Shown piece after piece: positions 13,043 through 24,500 of a stretch of 64,000 nucleotides of DNA; positions within the stretch are counted from its first letter, which is position 1; the number at the start of each line of letters is the position of its first letter. A program made the translations under genes and the position numbers. The DNA lies in assembly GCA_916381525.1 (NCBI GenBank), contig CAKAEH010001298.1:21116-85115 (forward strand), given 5' to 3'. The notes under the pieces are model-generated. The model was given only the letters and a program-made list of their open reading frames with translations, was not told the DNA's origin and did no database searches. This DNA is from Cercopithifilaria johnstoni. Its lineage: Eukaryota > Nematoda > Chromadorea > Rhabditida > Onchocercidae.

Positions 13043-16000
13043 ATGGCGAAGAAGAAAGGAACAGATATCAACGAACTGAAGCAGGAAGTTGCAATGGTAA
13101 AATTTATCAATTTCAAAAGAACGTTTTCAAGAAAATTTTTGGCACCTAATTTAGATCATTGTCAAATTCTGATAAAATTAATGCTGTATGAAAAATGATC
13201 GGAATCGGAATCTGGTTCACAGTTTTTCCTGGTTCTTTAGTAGTTCGCAAGATCGATTACTCTTTTATTTCTTACAACAATTTCTACCGGTTCATCAATT
13301 TTAGGACGAGCATCAAATCCCATTGGAGGAGCTGGTGAAGCGTTTAAGCTCTGATGTTGATAATGTAAGTTTGTTCTGTAATTTTGCAGTAATTGAATTG
13401 TCTTAACGGTTGTTACCAAATTCTCGTTTTTTTTTGCTATGAAATTCTCAGTAAAATGGTCAAAAAAGGAATAACTTTAACATCCTGATGATAGGAGTCA
13501 TCTCATTTCTGAAAAAAAATTCGAGATTTATTACGTCTATTCAGTCCGCATCTGTCATATCAAAGGCGTCGGATATTTTTTAAATATTGTTTCCCAGTTT
13601 GGTGTAACTTTTTTTTTTCAATATTTGCTTTCCGTTTCATTTGTGATTTTGAAATACACTCTAACATCGAATAAAATAACCAGTGAAAATTGTAGTATCG
13701 AGATGTGTGTAGTTCTTGACGTACGAGCCTTTGAGAGGATTTTGGTACCCACTCCAATTATAAAACCATCGGTTGATTTATCCATGATTTTACTTAAATC
13801 AGAATTTTTTAGGGACTTACTGCCTCGGAAGCTGCTAGGATATTGGCCAGAGATGGTCCAAATGCGTTGTCTCCACCAAAAACAACTCCGGAATGGATAA
13901 AATTCTGTAAGAATTTGTTCGGTGGCTTTGCGTTATTGCTTTGGGTGGGCGCAATCCTTTGTTACGTCGCTTACGCGGTCGATTATTTTAGCATGGAATA
14001 TCCAACTAAGGATAACGTAAGTATATCGAGATTTGTTACTATGTTGTTCTTTTTATGCGGAATTTTATGTGAGAGTTTGCAAACTGGATCGTTGTGTGTG
14101 AGTTGTTTGTCGTATTTTTTCAGCTACTGTTACGCTTTTATCGATTCGATGTGAGCAACTTTCTTTGAGAAACGATCAATTAGATGTCAGAAAGAATTTT
14201 AACTCAGCATCCATAAAAAGGGGTGTGGAGCGAAAGGCAGGAAGAAAATTGATTTCACCGATTCAAAGTTAAATTGATACGTCAGAGCTTAAATTTCAGT
14301 TGTATCTCGGCATTGTACTGATGACCGTGGTGGTGATTACTGGCTGTTTCCAGTACTATCAGGAGAGTAAAAGCTCGAAAATTATGGAGTCGTTCAAGAA
14401 TCTCGTTCCAACTGTGCGTAATGAACTTTCATATGCAAGAGAATGAATAACTTTTCTCATTACTAATTTACTTACTCTCTTTAAGTATGCTTTGGTACAT
14501 CGTGATGGTGAAAAGCAGCAAGTGCATACGGAGGAACTGGTAGTAGGTGACATTGTTGAAGTGAAAGGTGGTGATCGTGTTCCTGCTGACCTTCGTGTTA
14601 TTTCCTCATCGGGATTCAAAGTTTGCTTTTACTTTTTGTGTTTTTGTGATATTTTTTTTCAAACGATATGGAAAATCTTCAAGAATTAAATTATTTACCA
14701 TTTGAAATCGGCAAAGCTGTGTGAAGAACACATACATATTTATAGGTGGACAATTCATCGCTTACTGGAGAATCGGAACCGCAAGCTCGTTCTCCGGAAT
14801 GCACCAATGAAAATCCGTTGGAAACAAAAAATATTGCTTTTTTCTCGACTCACGCTGTGGAAGGATCTTGCAAAGGCATTGTGATCTACACTGGCGACCG
14901 AACTGTTAGTAATTTTGTGCCTTTTTAATTTCATATGCTTGTACTGAATGTTATGGCTTAATTTTCAGGTTATGGGTCGTATTGCTCACTTAGCTTCTGG
15001 TTTGGACACGGGCAAAACGCCGATAGCGCGTGAAATTGAACATTTTATCCATTTGATCACTGGTGTGGCTGTTTTCCTTGGTGTTACCTTCTTCATTATT
15101 GCTTTTATTCTGGGATATCATTGGCTGACTGCTGTTGTCTTTCTCATTGGTTTGTTCATTATGTTCGATCTTTAAATTTCGTGAGAAAAGTAATCCTGTT
15201 TAAAATGAATGTTATTTTCTTATATATAATAAAGTTGCAATTACTTTAGGTATCATTGTGGCGAATGTTCCGGAAGGATTGATTGCTACCGTGACAGTTT
15301 GTTTAACGCTGACAGCGAAACGTATGGCATCAAAGAATTGTTTGGTAAAGAATTTGGAAGCTGTGGAAACTCTTGGTTCTACATCTACCATCTGTTCGGA
15401 TAAGACTGGAACACTGACGCAAAATCGAATGACTGTGGCACATATGTGGCAAGTTCATTTTAATTATCCAGAAATTTTTGGGAAGTTTAAATTTAAATTT
15501 TTTAAAGCACTATGGGAAGTTTAAATTATCAGCAGCAAATTTCCTTGTGATTGAGGTGGAAAGTAATTCCCAAAGAGACTAATATCTTTCTATAATTTTA
15601 GGTATGATCTGGCAATAGAAGAATGTGATACCACAGAAAATCAGTCAGGAACACAGCAAGTTATGTCTGAAGGTAGCACACTGGCAGCTCTTACTCGCAT
15701 TTGCACCCTCTGTAACCGAGCTGAATTTCAACCTGGGCAGGTTTGTCGTCATGATATTCGAACTTCATAAAACTTCAGTTGATTTATTAATTTTAAATTT
15801 CTAGAAAGTTCATACTTTTTTTGCTATAACTTTTAGGAAGATGTCCCAATCCTTCGCCGTGAATGCACAGGTGATGCCTCTGAAATTTCCTTGTTAAAGT
15901 ATAGTGAACTGACCGTCGGTAATGTCGCTGGTTATCGTGCGAAAAATCGAAAAGTAGCTGAAATTCCTTTCAATTCTACAAATAAATATCAGGTAATTTA

Positions 16001-18836
16001 ATGAAAAATGGTTTTGTAGCTTTTTTTTTAAGTTCAAAAATCAAAAAATGAACCAAAAATCATTAAAAAAGAACAAGTGTTTCACAGATTTTAGGTGTCT
16101 ATTCATGAAGCCGATGATGGAGATAAATCATATCTACTTGTAATGAAAGGGGCTCCGGAAAGAATTCTGGATCGATGTTCAACAATTATGGTTAAAGGAG
16201 AAGTACAACCACTGAATGAAGAGCTTCGAAAACGGTTCGAGGAAGCTTATTTACAATTGGGTGGTATGGGTGAACGCGTCCTTGGATTTTGTGATTACCG
16301 CCTCGATAGTGCAAAATACCCTAGAGGTCAAAAAACTTTTGTGTATCTTTATATGAAGCGTTCGATACTGAAAAATTTTTTATCATACAAACAATATGAG
16401 CAATAGATTGATGTGCAAAGTAGTTTCAAGCCAATTCAGAAAAAGTTTCGAAGTTTCGAAGTTTGGAGTTTCGAAAAGTGATGACTTGCAGAACTCTACA
16501 GAATTAAACTTCTTTGGTCTATAATTTAGGGAAGCATTTCTGACTAGCAGGCCAGTTGTTAGACTTAAAAAATGATATTTTGAATTAGTCTAACAACTAA
16601 TTCAAATTGCATCTTTTAATTCAGCTTCAGCACTTTTATTTCGTATGTGATATCTTATGATGCTTTGCAGATATGTTATTTTTATGTTCGACTTATAGGA
16701 TATGAATTCAACGTGGAAGAGGTCAACTTTCCGGTCGAGGGTTTATGTTTCATCGGTTTGGTATCAATGATTGACCCTCCGCGAGCAGCTGTGCCAGATG
16801 CTGTTGCCAAATGTCGATCTGCCGGTATCAAAGTTGTCATGGTTAGTTTTCAACTTTTTTAATGTTTCGAAATTCAGGCTATATTGAAAATCAACCCTTA
16901 AACTATTTCAAATTTGTTATAGAGGTCGTAGAAGAGATAAAAACTGAAAAATTAGAATTAAAGCAAAGGCCAAAAATCAAAGAAAAAGCAATAAATTTTT
17001 CGCGATATTTTTTAATAATTTCGCATCTCATTAAAAGTGCTATTTATATTTAAATATTATTTATATTACTTTTTAAAAATAAGATTAGAAGTTTTGGACT
17101 CTCAGCGTGTTTTAGGTTACTGGAGACCATCCAATCACAGCTAAAGCCATCGCCAAGAGTGTCGGAATCATTTCGGATGGATCAAAAACTGTCGAAGATA
17201 TAGCGATAGAGCGTAACTGTGCAGTGGAAGAAGTGAATCCTCATGAAGCAGACGCAGCAGTAATCCATGGATCGGATTTGCGTGAAATGACCGAGGAGCA
17301 GCTCGCCGATATTATCGTTCATCATCGTGAAATTGTCTTTGCGCGTACATCCCCACAGCAAAAGCTGATGATCGTAGAAGGATTTCAACGACAAGGACAA
17401 ATTGTGGCTGTTACGGGTGATGGTGTTAATGATTCTCCTGCATTGAAGCGTGCAGACATTGGTGTCGCTATGGGAATAGCTGGTTCAGATGTCTCCAAGC
17501 AGGTAAATCGAAACGAGTTGGAATAAAACTTGAGAATTTGAGATTTCCAAATTATGCACTTATATGATTTCAAGTTATTACAAGAATTATTATTGAATAA
17601 ATTAAAGGCAGCTGATATGATCCTCTTGGACGATAATTTTGCATCGATCGTGGTTGGGGTCGAAGAAGGTCGATTGATTTTCGATAACTTAAAGAAGTCG
17701 ATTGCCTATACATTGACATCGAATATCCCGGAAATATCGCCTTTTCTTACTTACATCTTGTTTGGTATTCCATTGCCATTGGGAACGGTAACAATCTTGT
17801 GCATTGATCTTGGAACGGATATGTTGCCAGCTATATCTCTTGCTTATGAAGAAGCTGAATCGGATATTATGAAGCGCCAGCCACGTGATCCGGTGCATGA
17901 TAAACTTGTCAACGAACGGTAAACAATCAAATTTTAAACAAACTAAGGATTATTAGATTCCTAAATTGATTTAAAAAAAAGCTATCAGCTTCAGTGAACT
18001 CCGTATATGATAAAGTAACTGATATAACTCGGTGAATTATGACTGATGCTGTTATAGATTGATTTCGTTAGCATATGGGCAAATCGGAATGATTCAAGCA
18101 TCAGCTGGTTTTTTCACATATTTCTGGATCATGGCTGACAATGGATTTTGGCCAAGTCGTTTGTACCAGTTGCGTGCTGAGTGGGATTCGCGTGCATTTA
18201 ATTCTTTAGAAGATTCATATGGACAAGAATGGGTACGGATTTTTTATGATTTGTCTCCGCATAAGTTGTAGGAAAATCAGTACATCTTTTTCATCATTAT
18301 TATCAGCTGAAATGTCGCGCAGGGGATCAATAAGATATGAATCGTAATCTATCACTTTTCAGTAGAAACATGTAATATATTTGTAGACATATGCAAACCG
18401 TAAAATCTTGGAATATACATGTCAGACAGCATATTTTGTATCTATTGTGGTGGTTCAGTGGGCTGATCTGATTATTTCGAAAACAAGACGAAACTCTTTG
18501 GTGCAGCAGGGGATGAGCAACTGGACATTGAATTTCGGTCTTGTCTTTGAAACAGCACTTGCTGCGTTCATGTGTTACTGTCCGGGATTAGACAAAGGCC
18601 TTCGTATGTATGGTCTCCGGTAGGTTCTTTATACTGTTAGTAAAATGTTCGAATAATTTTAATTTGAATAAAATTTAAAATATTTTGTTTCTAATTTGAA
18701 GTGGTTACATTTCAGATTTTCGTGGTGGTTCCCAGCATTGCCATTTTCTATCGTGATTTTTGTGTATGACGAGGCTCGACGTTATTTCATTCGACGATTC
18801 CCTGGTGGATGGGTTGAACGTGAAACATACTACTGA
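13043..18836 (+). CDS. eat-6: Na+/K+-ATPase alpha subunit (P-type ATPase, IIC)
   Basis: Exports three Na+ and imports two K+ per ATP across the plasma membrane, with a beta subunit. Seventeen exons: 13043-13096, 13305-13364, 13813-14016, 14300-14413, 14486-14620, 14746-14904, 14969-15149, 15250-15448, 15602-15740, 15837-15992, 16095-16326, 16699-16841, 17116-17502, 17608-17918, 18058-18232, 18387-18619, 18716-18836. All phases agree and give 1000 aa, close to the roughly 1000-aa family length. Visible motifs: M1-M2 (residues about 76-115), TGES (from about 196), VPEGL in M4 (309-313), CSDKTGTLT with phosphorylated Asp353, the KGAPERILDRC nucleotide-binding region, TGDGVNDSPA hinge, and the C-terminal GGWVERETYY typical of alpha subunits. 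The start is the ATG 9 bases after a TTTATAG acceptor, suggesting trans-splicing; an upstream coding exon is not excluded. Intron 8 is GC-AG. The position equivalent to ouabain-contacting Gln111 is Asp95. Confidence 0.98.
15449..15601 (+). other. GC-AG intron in eat-6
   Basis: The exon ends ATGTG and the intron begins GCAAGT. The intron closes with TTTTAG. Only this junction rebuilds the Trp codon (TG+G) and keeps the conserved MWY...CDTTENQSG frame. A GT five bases further on (GTTCAT) would break the frame. Confidence 0.85.
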
Positions 18837-20473
18837 TTTTATGAAGAGGATACCTCACTTTACTGATTTTCAGAATTACATCAAGAAGAGCAGATCATTT
18901 CAATTTGCGATTTTCCATTTTAACATTTTTTTATTACAAACCTAATAATACAAACAAGATTTTCGAAGTAAGATTTTCATTGGCTAATTTCAACTTTTCT
19001 GTTTATTTTTATTGCTAGTTCATTTTAAAAATGCGTAACGAAAGTATTCCTCCCTCTTTCTTTCTTCCAAAAATCAAATTACGTACAATCGCATATTGCG
19101 CAAGTTCTTATAATTTCGAGTAATTTTAGTTATTTTAAATATTTCCATTCCGCTAGTTTTTGAAAGCTGGTAGTTATTGGCTTGAATGAAAACTGATATC
19201 CCATGATTAAGTTTTTTATTTGAAATTTGATTCCAGTAGTATTTTCCTTGTGAAAAAATATCAGTTTTTTTGTTATGAGTATATTGCTTCTTACAAATTC
19301 TTACCTGCAATTCTTATGCTACATGTAGTATTTCAGTCTCTTATTTTTTGATTTACCACGATCATTTAGCGAGCAATTTTATGTTACCAATTTCATATTT
19401 ATTAATTTGTATCCTTTATGCACATTTTTATATCATTTACTCTCCCAATTATTGTTTATATCATTTTTATAAGTGGTACGTATTTCTGGTTAATATGGTT
19501 TTTTTCTAACCAATCTTTTTTGATTCTGATTCGATAAAATAAAAAAGTTTATCACAGTGGAAAGCATTTATTGAAAGTATTGAATTCTGCTAATAGAGAA
19601 TAGTTATAATACAATGAAATAGAAAAAATTGGTATTACGTTGAAAATATTTTGCAGCTAATGAGCGGGATCGATTGAAAAAACAAGATCAACTAGTACTT
19701 ATATGGCATATGCTACTTAACGTAGTTAACATTATTGCTCTAATCGATGTTCAGTTTTTCATAAAAACTTGGTGATTAGCTGTTCTTTAGCTGAAATGAA
19801 CTTTAACAGTATTTAAGAACTTTTTATTACTTGATATATCTTTTGATAGAATGATTATAACAACTGTTAACTAGGAACGACAGTTATCAACCTAAAATGA
19901 ATCTAACATTTACATTTAACAGAATTATATCTTTATGCATCTGACCGCATGTTTGCGTATTTAATGAACGTCTACTCATATTTATATAATAAACACTACT
20001 CTAGATGTTTACTAAAGTCGCGGATGATATTCACGCATGAGTCATTGAAAATAAATTGGTTTGTTTAAATTTTATAGTTGAAATAAGGAAAAGGAAGCAT
20101 AATTATATATACGTAAAAACCTTTTGCATTTGTATTGCTTTAAGTAGTACCAAAACAGCATAAAATGTGATGTTCATTCATTACATTACTTTATATCCTG
20201 GAATAGTTAGTTATTTAAGATATTAATCAGCATGTGTCATTATTTATGCTATTTACTATATAAAACCAAATGTTTTTGATCTTCCTATAATAGGATTGTC
20301 GTAAAAAGTTGATATGCTTTCTGCTATTAACTTTTTAGAACAATTTTAAAAATTTCAATCTAATACTGGAAGGATATTTAATAGAATTGCAGAAAGCATA
20401 AGGAAAATGAATAAATCGATTATTGCATAAACAAATTTTAGTCATAGCCATTATTGATGCATTAAATGCATTT
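18837..20473. other. Convergent intergenic region between eat-6 and troponin I
   Basis: This 1.6-kb stretch carries the 3' ends of both genes. No coding frame is convincing. The only canonical AATAAA noted for eat-6 is far downstream (19538-19543), so its polyadenylation signal is probably a variant nearer the stop. Confidence 0.6.
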
Positions 20474-23400
20474 TCATTTCTTCCAATCAATGATAGATTC
20501 TTTCTTCTCCTGCAAAAAGAAAAACAATCGATACATTTATTCCAATTATATGCGATATATTATGAATGGAATTAGCTCAGTCATATTATTCAAAGAGGTC
20601 AAATAATATTCCTATTAAATGATAAGCTGCCACTATTTCTCGTTTAAATGAAATAGAAGACAAAAAATATACAAAAATAATGTATCGAAAGTGTTTCTAT
20701 TATACATTTTGTGCAATCTTCACTTGTATCATTAAATTCATATTTGATTTTAGTCCGACTTAATAATGACCGATTAATGACCAATGCATAAATATACACG
20801 GAAAGATGTGAAGATTCTAACAGATTTTGAAATTTTGTTTTATTCATTGAATATTTCGTGTTGCAAAGGAAAAACACGAGAATTATTTTTTGCAGCGAAA
20901 CATAATGCTAAGTTAGAAATAAACTTATTTTGCTTTCAATGATATTTTTTGTGCTCAATGAGATGATAACAAATAATTTGCATAAAAATATTTTATTGAT
21001 ATTTGAGAGAGGAAAAAATTTAATGAAAATGTATTTAGACGATAAATGTTGTACTGCAGAATTATTCAATATTTTATCTTTATTTATTACTATTCCCAAT
21101 AGAGAAGCTTGTCCTACCATTCACATATCCGAAAGTCCCAAAATGTTTTATAGTTTCGATATTTTAATTAAATTCCTTATATACTTTTACCGTATTCTTT
21201 TTTTAAAGTACAAACTTCCTAAATATTTTCTCTGATATTTTTTATCAGCAATGATAGGGAAATGTTGAAGCATTTTGTAAGTTTATCAGTAATGAGAAGA
21301 ATGTAACTAATTGATCAGACATGAAATTAAATTTCATTTTTTGACGATATTTTCTTTTAAAACATGAGACTAACTCATCTATATCATATTTCTTGAAAAA
21401 AATATTAAGATTTAAAATAATTGAAATTCCCTAAATTTTCCAACAATAAGAGTTCCTAAAATTTATTAACCTTTCAATAAATGCAAATCGAAAATGTGCC
21501 ACTTTACATTGCTTTAGAGAAAATTAACAAATAATTAATGCTTTTTTGAAATTCTAAAAAGCTAACACTTTATTTGATTCAAATTTAAAATAATAAGAAA
21601 AATCAAAAAGCTTTTCAATGCAATAACAAAAGAGAGTTATCGCAATTGACAGACACATTTTGTCATAATTTTGCATAAGAAAAGAATAAAAAGAAAACGA
21701 ATTATTTTTGAATTTTTCAGAAAAGCATTTTTGCATTCAGAAAAAATTAATGAAATTAATAATTTCATTAATATCATTTCAGATTTTAGATGTGAAACTG
21801 AATTTTCATTTAATGCTGATTATGTAAATTTGATTTACAACGATGATGTAAATTTGTTATTAAATTAAACACAAATTGATACGCTCTGAAATTTCTGATT
21901 TAAAATTTTAATGTATTTATAACTGAACATAATCATTCATAATTTTGCAAACAATGCATGATCGAATTATATCCAATTGGAAGTTTATTTTTAATGCGTA
22001 CGGAAATATGATGAGATGAGATGTATTTTAATATGCAAAATTCAGGAAGAAACTTACCGCTTTTAAAGTGAATTTATTACTTTCTACATTTTTTAAATTT
22101 ATGCGAAAGTCGACAAAATTCTGATCTTTCTTCTTTAGTTTACTGAATCTAAAAAATTTTTCCCGGTTGATAAAATAATTTAGTGTTTTATTATTTGTAA
22201 GAAGATGAATTATTTGAAAAAATACTTCAAATAAGTGAGATTATCAGTAAATTACGGAAGAAGCCGTTATCTTATCTTCCGAATATAAATCTATTCGATT
22301 TGTGGAATAATATATTGAATTTCTTTGCTGAAGTAATAAAATAGTATGAAAATCGATAATGCTAACCTGTTATCAGTTTTGGATACCTTTTTTAGTGTTG
22401 GTTTCACGCTGTAAATATGAGTCATTCATGAAACATGAAAATAATTGCAAATCATCCAATCATTAATGAACAATTTTAAATTTAATTTAATTTTAGAAAA
22501 AAATTACTTAGAAAAAAGTAACTTAATAATATACAATTTTCCTCTTAAATCGTTAACTGAAATAGTTAATTCGTTGATTTCGAAATCCTTTTGGCGTACA
22601 ATGTAATTAATATCATAATGTTCGCTTTCCAGTTGCAATAATCTTTCAGCCATGTCTTTTGCAATCTTTTCCAATTCTTCTAAAAAAATTTAACCTAAAA
22701 ATACTTCTTCAAGTATTAGAATTCTAATTGAAAAAATTTTTGATATTTTAAGGAAACTAGAATGTTGTCCGTAAATGATCGTAGTTTACTATATCTCCAA
22801 TATATGTAAATTTATTTAGTTTTAATTTATACCATAATCTGCATCTCTACAAATACTCCCTTGAATCATCCATTCTAAAGTTGATCAGTTGATATGATAT
22901 ATTGAAAGAGAAGCTCGATATAGATCAGATCATAAGATTATAATCATGAAGAAAAATAAGTAGAGAAATAATAATAGATCAGATTTGTTCTTCACATATC
23001 AATTAGTAAAAAATAATAATTAACAGGTAGAAAAATAATAATAGATCAGAAGACTAGAACAGAACAGAAAAGCAATAGTAAGAATGGGGACAAATCTCTT
23101 CCCAAAGATCTTCGACTATCTTCCTATTCTACCAATTACTTCCATTTTCATCATTTTTTTTCTAGGAATTTATAAGTTATTACAATAAATCAGCCATACT
23201 TCATTTCCTAAATTTCTCTTTACTTTTTCTATTCGTAGTATAACACCTTGTACCTTATCCATCTTACTTACGTATGTCCAACTAAATGACAAGCGTAACT
23301 CTTTCACGTTTGCTTACGTGTGATTCATTTTTAGTTGCCCAACGATTTGTATTCATTTCAAGATAGTATTTTTGTTATGTAATTTCTATTAAACGTATTC

Positions 23401-24488
23401 CTAAATATGCTGTATATTTGCCATCATAAAATGCCACCATAAAATTTATTTCGAAATGTGAAGAAAAAGAAGCGCTATTGTTCTTAGACTGACTAATTAA
23501 CCAAAAACGCATTATTCGCTTTTATTGATTATTATTGTTTTTCTAAGCAATTCATGAATATATATTTGTTGTTTATTTCTCAATTTTCCCATATTTTTGC
23601 TTAATTCTATGACCTAAATTTAAACTTCAATCTGCGCCATAACTATTTTAATATTTCTTTTAACTTAATTTTCTGAAATTTAAATAATATAATAAAACAT
23701 GAATACAAACTATTCACGGATTATTCTAAACGCATCAATTTGTCCATATTCGATGATATACATGTTACACTTTTGCATGCATGCAATTTACATGTGTATT
23801 TTTAAAGCAAAAATAAGCTTAGCTGTATTACAGATTTTACTACAGAATGTAAAATAGCAAACCATCCGGAATGTTATCCAAATCTGGTAAAGGTAAGATA
23901 CGTTCCTGTAAGACATGTTGTCTTTCCTGTTCTCTTAGCATATGTTGTTGCTTTAAGTCTTCTGCCGCTTTTATCATTAGTAATTTCTATAATATATGAC
24001 AATAGACTTTTTTCATCTATTAAAAAACTAACAGTTTTCTTGAATTCATTAGCATATGCTTCCTTTAATTTTCAATCTTAACAAAAAACTAACACGTAGT
24101 TTCTTCTTTCTTTCCGGCGTAAGGAAGCCTTTCTTGGCTTTTTTGGCACGATTGGCCTCTTCCAGACGTTTACGTACCTCCGCTTTCTTACGTGTTCTCT
24201 CTTCTGCAGCTTTCTTCGCCTAAAATTTTCTTTGCTACTATTTCAACAAACCATTACTGAATTTAATCAACATTTACTACCACAGAATAAACAAATGACA
24301 ACACAGTTAATTAGAAAAAATTATTGAATTATGAATTATATTAATTATTTGCGGAAATTATCATTTACTGCTTCGTTATCGTCATCTTCGTTTTGCGCAC
24401 CACCACAACGAATGTTTGTCATAATTTCAGGACAAACTTCCAATTTTATTTCGTCTTCTTTCGAATACCATCTTCCGATTTCTTCCAT
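20474..24488 (-). CDS. Troponin I
   Basis: Inhibitory subunit of the thin-filament troponin complex in muscle. Reading 5' to 3' on the minus strand, exons are 24488-24369, 24219-24094, 23986-23863, 22679-22535, 22408-22367, 22148-22058 and 20509-20474. All phases match, giving 227 aa, within the 190-260 aa nematode range. Recognisable blocks: RKKAEVRKRLEEANRAKKAKKGFLTPERKKKLR (residues about 50-82), LLMIKAAEDLKQQ, RQKDFEINELT, and the inhibitory region RGKFVKPTLKKVSK (about 168-181). The last exon codes EKKESIIDWKK and stop. The protein starts with an acidic, Cys-containing segment (NEDDDNEA) and lacks the long Glu-rich tail of C. elegans body-wall isoforms. Nematodes have several paralogues (tni-1, unc-27, tni-3, tni-4) and I cannot say which this is. 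The ATG lies 7 bases after a TTTTAG acceptor. Long introns separate exon 3 from 4 (1.2 kb) and exon 6 from 7 (1.5 kb). Confidence 0.95.
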
Positions 24489-24500
24489 TGATGCTCTAAA
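24486..24500 (-). promoter_or_regulatory. Putative spliced-leader acceptor of troponin I
   Basis: On the minus strand, TTTTAG (ending at 24496) is followed by 7 bases and the start ATG (24488-24486). This suits SL trans-splicing, but a 5' UTR intron is also possible. Confidence 0.45.

Noticed and set aside
13560..13812. Open frames on both strands in eat-6 intron 2
   Set aside because: The plus frame overlaps exon 3 in the wrong phase and the minus frame is its shadow. Neither resembles a known protein.
16862..17053. 63-codon frame in an eat-6 intron
   Set aside because: Lys/Ile-rich AT-biased sequence between two well-defined exons, with no place in the ATPase.
20908..21868. Several 60-100 codon frames on both strands inside the last troponin I intron
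   Set aside because: Overlapping frames on opposite strands made of Asn/Ile/Lys/Phe, typical of AT-rich non-coding DNA.
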